From Mytilus edulis (Eukaryota > Mollusca > Bivalvia > Mytilida > Mytilidae), in assembly GCF_963676685.1 (NCBI RefSeq), contig NC_092346.1, positions 30,517,133 through 30,581,132 on the forward strand: a stretch of DNA of 64,000 bases. The letters are read 5' to 3'. Below are positions 59,799 through 64,000 of this stretch, piece by piece. A program made the position numbers and the translations under genes. The notes under the pieces are model-generated. The model saw only the letters and a list, made by a program, of their open reading frames with translations. It ran no database searches and was not told the origin of the DNA. The stretch's first letter is position 1, and every line of letters begins with the position of its first letter.

Positions 59799-59806
59799 TA
59801 TTGTCA
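59799..59806. other. Target-site duplication, right
   Basis: TATTGTCA, the partner of 48205-48212. Confidence 0.6.
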
Positions 59807-60680
59807 TCTGATAAAGTCATGCCGTTTATAAGATGTACAGTTTCCTCTTCAAAATCTTTCTGTTTGCACCCGTCGACCTCGGGAACTTATCAATTATTGT
59901 TAATATTAGTTATTTGGAAAACAAAAGGGCCTGCAATGGAGTATTTTTTAATCAACAGCATTGTCTTGTATTAGTTATAAATAAAGTTGAATTCTTTGAT
60001 TCAATGTTTTATGTAAAGTTAAATATTTTGATTTGTCGTTTTTACCCCATGACGGCTGACAAATTGGACCTCGTTATTTTAGTATTATAGAAGCAACAGG
60101 TCAACTTTATTTGTTGTATGGAATTTGAAGAATTGCTAGCTGTACATGTCTGCTTGGCATGGTTCATCTGACCTTGACCTTATTTTCATCGTTCATTGGC
60201 AAATGTTTAGTTTTCTTTGTAAGTTTATTTGACAGTTGTAATAAAGCTTTACGTTTAGGACTATCAACATAATATCAATGATAATAAAAGAAGGCGAGAC
60301 TTTTCAGCGTGTGTACTCTTGCTGATGAAGTTGAAGTTCATTCAACTTGAAACTTAGTACACATGTTCCTTATGATATGATCTTTCTAATTTTAATGCCA
60401 AATTAGACTTTTGACCCGAGTTTCTTGGTCAACTGAACATAGAAAATGATAGTGTGAGTTTCAGGTTAAAGTTTTTGGTCAAGGTATTTCTTTATGAAGT
60501 TGGAGTCCAATCAACTTGTTGTTACATAGATTTTATACAATTTTTAGCATTTTTATGAATGAAAAGAATATCTTAATGGACCTAATTCTATTTTGAATAG
60601 TGGTATGTATCGTCTTTTAGATGGTTCATTGGTCAACGTTAAATTCTTGCGATCTTGTTTCTGGGTTGTCAATATATAAA
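59807..60680. repeat. Right flank: mussel repeat with a 'tgaccttgacc' unit
   Basis: No gene is seen. Bases 60095-60215 are a worn unit of the tandem repeat that lies left of the Polinton (47240-48125), so the insertion may sit in a repeat-rich locus. Confidence 0.5.
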
Positions 60681-60684
60681 GAAA

Positions 60685-60835
60685 AACTCATCATAGTTAC
60701 CTGGATTGAAATTTATATGTTGACGTGTGTTTCGTCTACAAAAACTCATCAGTGACCCTTGACTAAAACAAAGTTAAAAAGGCCAAATAAAGTAAGAAGT
60801 TGAAAAGCATTGAGGACCAAAAATTCCTAAATTTT
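60685..60835 (-). repeat. Mussel repeat fragment
   Basis: Contains 'gtttcgtctacaaaaactcatcagtgac' type sequence and 'aagttgaaaagcattgaggacc', as in 23400-23565. Confidence 0.65.
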
Positions 60836-60954
60836 TTGCCAAACACAGCTTATCTTATCGATCCCTGGGTTAGAAAAGCCTTAATATTTCAAATATTCAA
60901 AGTTTTGTGAACTGTTTATTTATAGTTTGACCATATCAATGAGGGTCCTGATGG

Positions 60955-61160
60955 GGGGGGGGGGGGGGGGGGGTCTGTTATTCTGTAAACATCTAATTTT
61001 CACCCCTTTTTTCTCTAATCTTTAAAAAAAATAACCCTTTTTTTCTGTAATCTTCAAAAAATTAACCCCTTTTTTCTCTAATCTTCATTTTGTTTGCCCT
61101 TTATTCTCTAATCTTCATTTTTTAAGGGCATTATTCTTTAATCATTTAACCCCACCCAAA
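60955..61160 (+). repeat. Poly-G tract and ~35-bp minisatellite
   Basis: A run of about 18-20 G at 60955-60973 is followed by four to five units of the type 'cccctttt.ttctctaatctt'. The exact G count may be a sequencing or assembly artefact. Confidence 0.75.
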
Positions 61161-61184
61161 CCCTCATATCAATGATAATTCATG

Positions 61185-61300
61185 TCAACACAGAAGTGCT
61201 GACTCCTTGGGTGGTGATACCCTCGGGGAATTTAAACTCTACCAGCAGTGGCATCGACCCAGTGGTTGTAAATAAAACTTGTCATAAATACCAGGACTGA
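61185..61300 (-). repeat. Mussel repeat fragment
   Basis: Carries 'tgataccctcggggaa', 'gcatcgacccagtgg' and 'aataccaggac', related to 15462-15600 in the same orientation. Confidence 0.65.
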
Positions 61301-61309
61301 CATTTAGTT

Positions 61310-63150
61310 TTTTTGCGCCAGACATATTTTTAACTTCTACTCTTTGTGTAATATTTAAAAACAAGATTGAAGTATGGAAATATAATATTTCCGAATCACA
61401 GTATGTGTTCCCTGACAGTGAAATGCTACATCAAACAATTCTCACCTTAATTGCACAAGCATGAAGCATGCACATATGCTATTATTAATAAAATGAAAAA
61501 ATAATAATTTTAATAACTTAACATTTCATGGAACAAAATATCATGATACTTACCATGATATATTGTCTCCATATACACCAAATTAAACTTTGGATAACCA
61601 CCCCTTTAACGATTTTGTCCTTCTCTGGACACTTATCATAAATTGTGAAATATTACGATATGTACAAGTTATCTTCTACAATCGTTCAGGAGCATTATGC
61701 TGTAAATATTGTTATTTTCATATTTAATTGACATTGTCGAGCCTACTTACATCAACTTGAATCTAAGTACACATGTCAGTAGAATGTGAACTTTTGAAAT
61801 TATATGCATAATTACAGTTTCTCCCCGCAGTACGAGCAGTGCACGGTGTCATGTAGACACGCATTCTTGTTTCTATTCTATTCTAATGCAGTACGTATAT
61901 TTGATTTACATTTTTGTATTATCATGCATCATGTTATAATTTTTACATCACCTAAACTTTGTTTTTATGTAATACTTGTCAGCCTGTTCTTGACGTGTTA
62001 CAAGCGCGTTAGTATGTGACAGGGTTATATATTTAGAAGTGTAACTAGGTTAACTAGTTCAGTCAAAAACTAACTAAATCCCGCCAAAAAACCCACCTAG
62101 TGCTCATGTGTCTGTCGTGTCCCAATTTAAAACTACGTCGGTGGTTGTTTGTTGTCTTATCTTAGCGCTATTTGTTGTAACTTTGAGAATTTGGTGTAGA
62201 TTTTTGACAGTCTCAGTTTGGTTTATGAACAACATTTTTGACTAGGGACGATTAAGAGCATAATGTCTCATTGGCATGTACATTAAAATCTCTTTATTCA
62301 GATTATTAGAGCATAACAAATTTGCTTACATAAAAAAATTGTAAAACAATAAATATCCACTGAAATGGATTTAAGGTACCGGATAGAACCTCCTAGCTGA
62401 ACAATAGCTTCAACAACTGTTAAAAATGACTTCAATAAGCACGCTTCTAAAATGATTAATATTAAAAATGAAGAAGATAAACAAAGAAAAGTATGTCCTT
62501 GTGTATTATAAATGCCTAGCGGTAAATATTATGATTCATACAATTAATTAATATTGTGAAAAATTATATGAAACCTCAAAAGTAGTTTATTTAAAGGACT
62601 ACCGTAAATTAATGTTTTGAAAAAATATAGGAAACCACAGAATTAGTTTATTTGAAACACTACCGTTAAACATCAATATACATGTAAGCACCGATGTCAA
62701 ATTCAATAAATTTAAATTAATTTGCGTTGGCGATTGCAAACAGGTTTATGTTCCGTTTGATAAATGGAAATATTCCTATGCCATATACACATGGTGCACA
62801 CGAAATCAACTTTATGGATATCCGGGTTTTTTCCCCCGCGTCACTCGTACATCAGTTAAATATTAATATATTGCACACGATTGTGCAGCTGATTGATTGA
62901 CATAAATTACCAGAAAATTGGACAGTTATGATATTTCATTATTTTTTTTCCTTTCTTAGTTTTTTAAAATTCACACGCAAACTATTACGTAATTGCTAGC
63001 ATACATGTTTATGACAGTGTGGCCGGAAAAGTGTTTCGTTTTATGAATTTGAATGAAAATCACATTCAAAATTGGAACATTTAAGACAACTGTACTCTTT
63101 TCATGTTGAATATATTAACCCAATTTAGTATCATGGGATAATCGTTTGTA
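61310..63150. other. Intergenic, nothing recognised
   Basis: AT-rich sequence without recognisable exons or clear repeat ends. Confidence 0.45.
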
Positions 63151-63154
63151 ATTA

Positions 63155-63935
63155 CCTATCAGGTACCTGGATTATGATTTAATACACCAGACACACGTTT
63201 CGTCTACATAAGACTCATTAGTGACGCTCAGATCAAAATAGGTATAAAGCAAAACAAGTACAAAGTTGAAGAGCATTAAGGACCCAATATTCCAAAAAGT
63301 TGTGCCAAATACGGCTAAGACAATCTATGTCATCTATGCCTGGGATAAAAACAAATTCTTAGTAAACCGCTCCTTCATTTTCGATCCTTGTTATGCAGCC
63401 GTATAGTTAAATGTACAGAACTTGATTTTGGGCGGGGAGGGGTATTACACATAGGTCGTTTCCCCCAACAAACTCCAGGAGTGAATTTCATGGCACAACT
63501 TTTGGGACCCACAATGCTCTTCAACTGTGTACTTGTTTGGCTTTATACATATTTTGATATGAAAGTCACTGACGAGTCTTATGTAGACGAAACGCGCGTC
63601 TGGCGTACTAAATTTTAATCCTGGTACTTTTGATAACTATTTACACCACTAGGTCGATGCCACTGCTGGTGGACGTTTCGTCCCCGAGGGTATCACCAGC
63701 CCAGTAGTCAACACTTCGGTGTTTACATGAATATCAATAATGTGGTCATCTTTATAAATTTCCTGTTTACAAAACTTTGAATTTTTCGAATAACTAAGTA
63801 TTTTCTTATCCCAGGCATAGATTACCTTAGCTGTATTTGGCACAACTTTTTGGAATTTTGGATCCTCATGGAGACGAAACGCGCGTCTGGCGTACTAAAT
63901 TATAATCCTGGTACCTTTGATAACTATATAATTAC
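63155..63935. repeat. Cluster of mussel GGTACC/CGCGCGTCTGGCGTAC repeat copies
   Basis: Three pieces: 63155-63310 in one orientation, and 63490-63725 and 63800-63935 in the other. They share 'acgaaacgcgcgtctggcgt', 'taatcctggtac.tttgataa' and 'cgtccccgagggtatcacca'. The frame at 63388-63618 is made of this repeat. Confidence 0.8.
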
Positions 63936-64000
63936 CCCTGACCCATGGCCTATGTATGTATCAGCCAGTCTATTCAGGAAAAGGAGAAAAAGCCAAATTG

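Overview
The window is eukaryotic: spliced genes with GT/AG introns, an AT-rich background, SINEs, MITEs and no bacterial operons. Several dispersed repeats (the GGTACCAGGATTATAATTTA / CGCCAGACGCGCGTTTC family, the 'ggcaataactccttaaggggtcaa' arrays, a retroelement 3' tail ending in CCATTTCCATTCTCAATTTT) are ones I associate with marine mussels (Mytilus-like bivalves). The species call is inference; the spliced genes are read directly from splice sites and frame continuity.

Layout. (1) 1-9060: a minus-strand gene for a secreted C-type lectin, with six exons visible (signal peptide exon at 8907-8964, Lys/Cys-rich exon, four lectin-domain exons down to 1392). Its last exon is not identified. Its introns hold a TIR repeat, a tRNA-derived SINE and a pogo-type MITE. 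(2) 9060-20430: no host gene recognised. The region contains retroelement remnants, a direct duplication of about 1.37 kb (11694-13066 and 14042-15417), a large inverted repeat (13537-14793 versus 15421-16970) and a decayed reverse transcriptase with its 3' tail (about 17110-18420). (3) 20603-43259: a complete 16-exon plus-strand gene for the SAGA adaptor TADA2B (440 aa). Its introns hold at least eight MITE copies, a SINE and two tandem arrays of about 500-bp units. (4) 43260-48200: long 3' flank/UTR and repeats. (5) 48213-59798: an 11.6-kb Polinton/Maverick-type element flanked by an 8-bp direct repeat (TATTGTCA). (6) 59800-64000: mussel repeats, a poly-G tract and a minisatellite; no gene recognised.

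The Polinton-like element is the most notable system. Its left half is transcribed leftward (two small ORFs of unknown function or membrane type, a Cys/His ORF, an A32-type packaging ATPase, and ORFs A and B) and its right half rightward (chromodomain integrase, putative minor capsid/penton, a broken ORF, major capsid protein). No DNA polymerase B or protease gene is visible. The terminal inverted repeats are unusually long (about 3.0 kb left, 2.1 kb right) and carry gene copies. ORF A is intact only in the right copy and ORF B only in the left copy, and the right copy also keeps a deletion relic of the ATPase gene. The integrase has Lys where the third catalytic acidic residue is expected. 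The element therefore looks unable to move by itself although capsid and ATPase frames are open.
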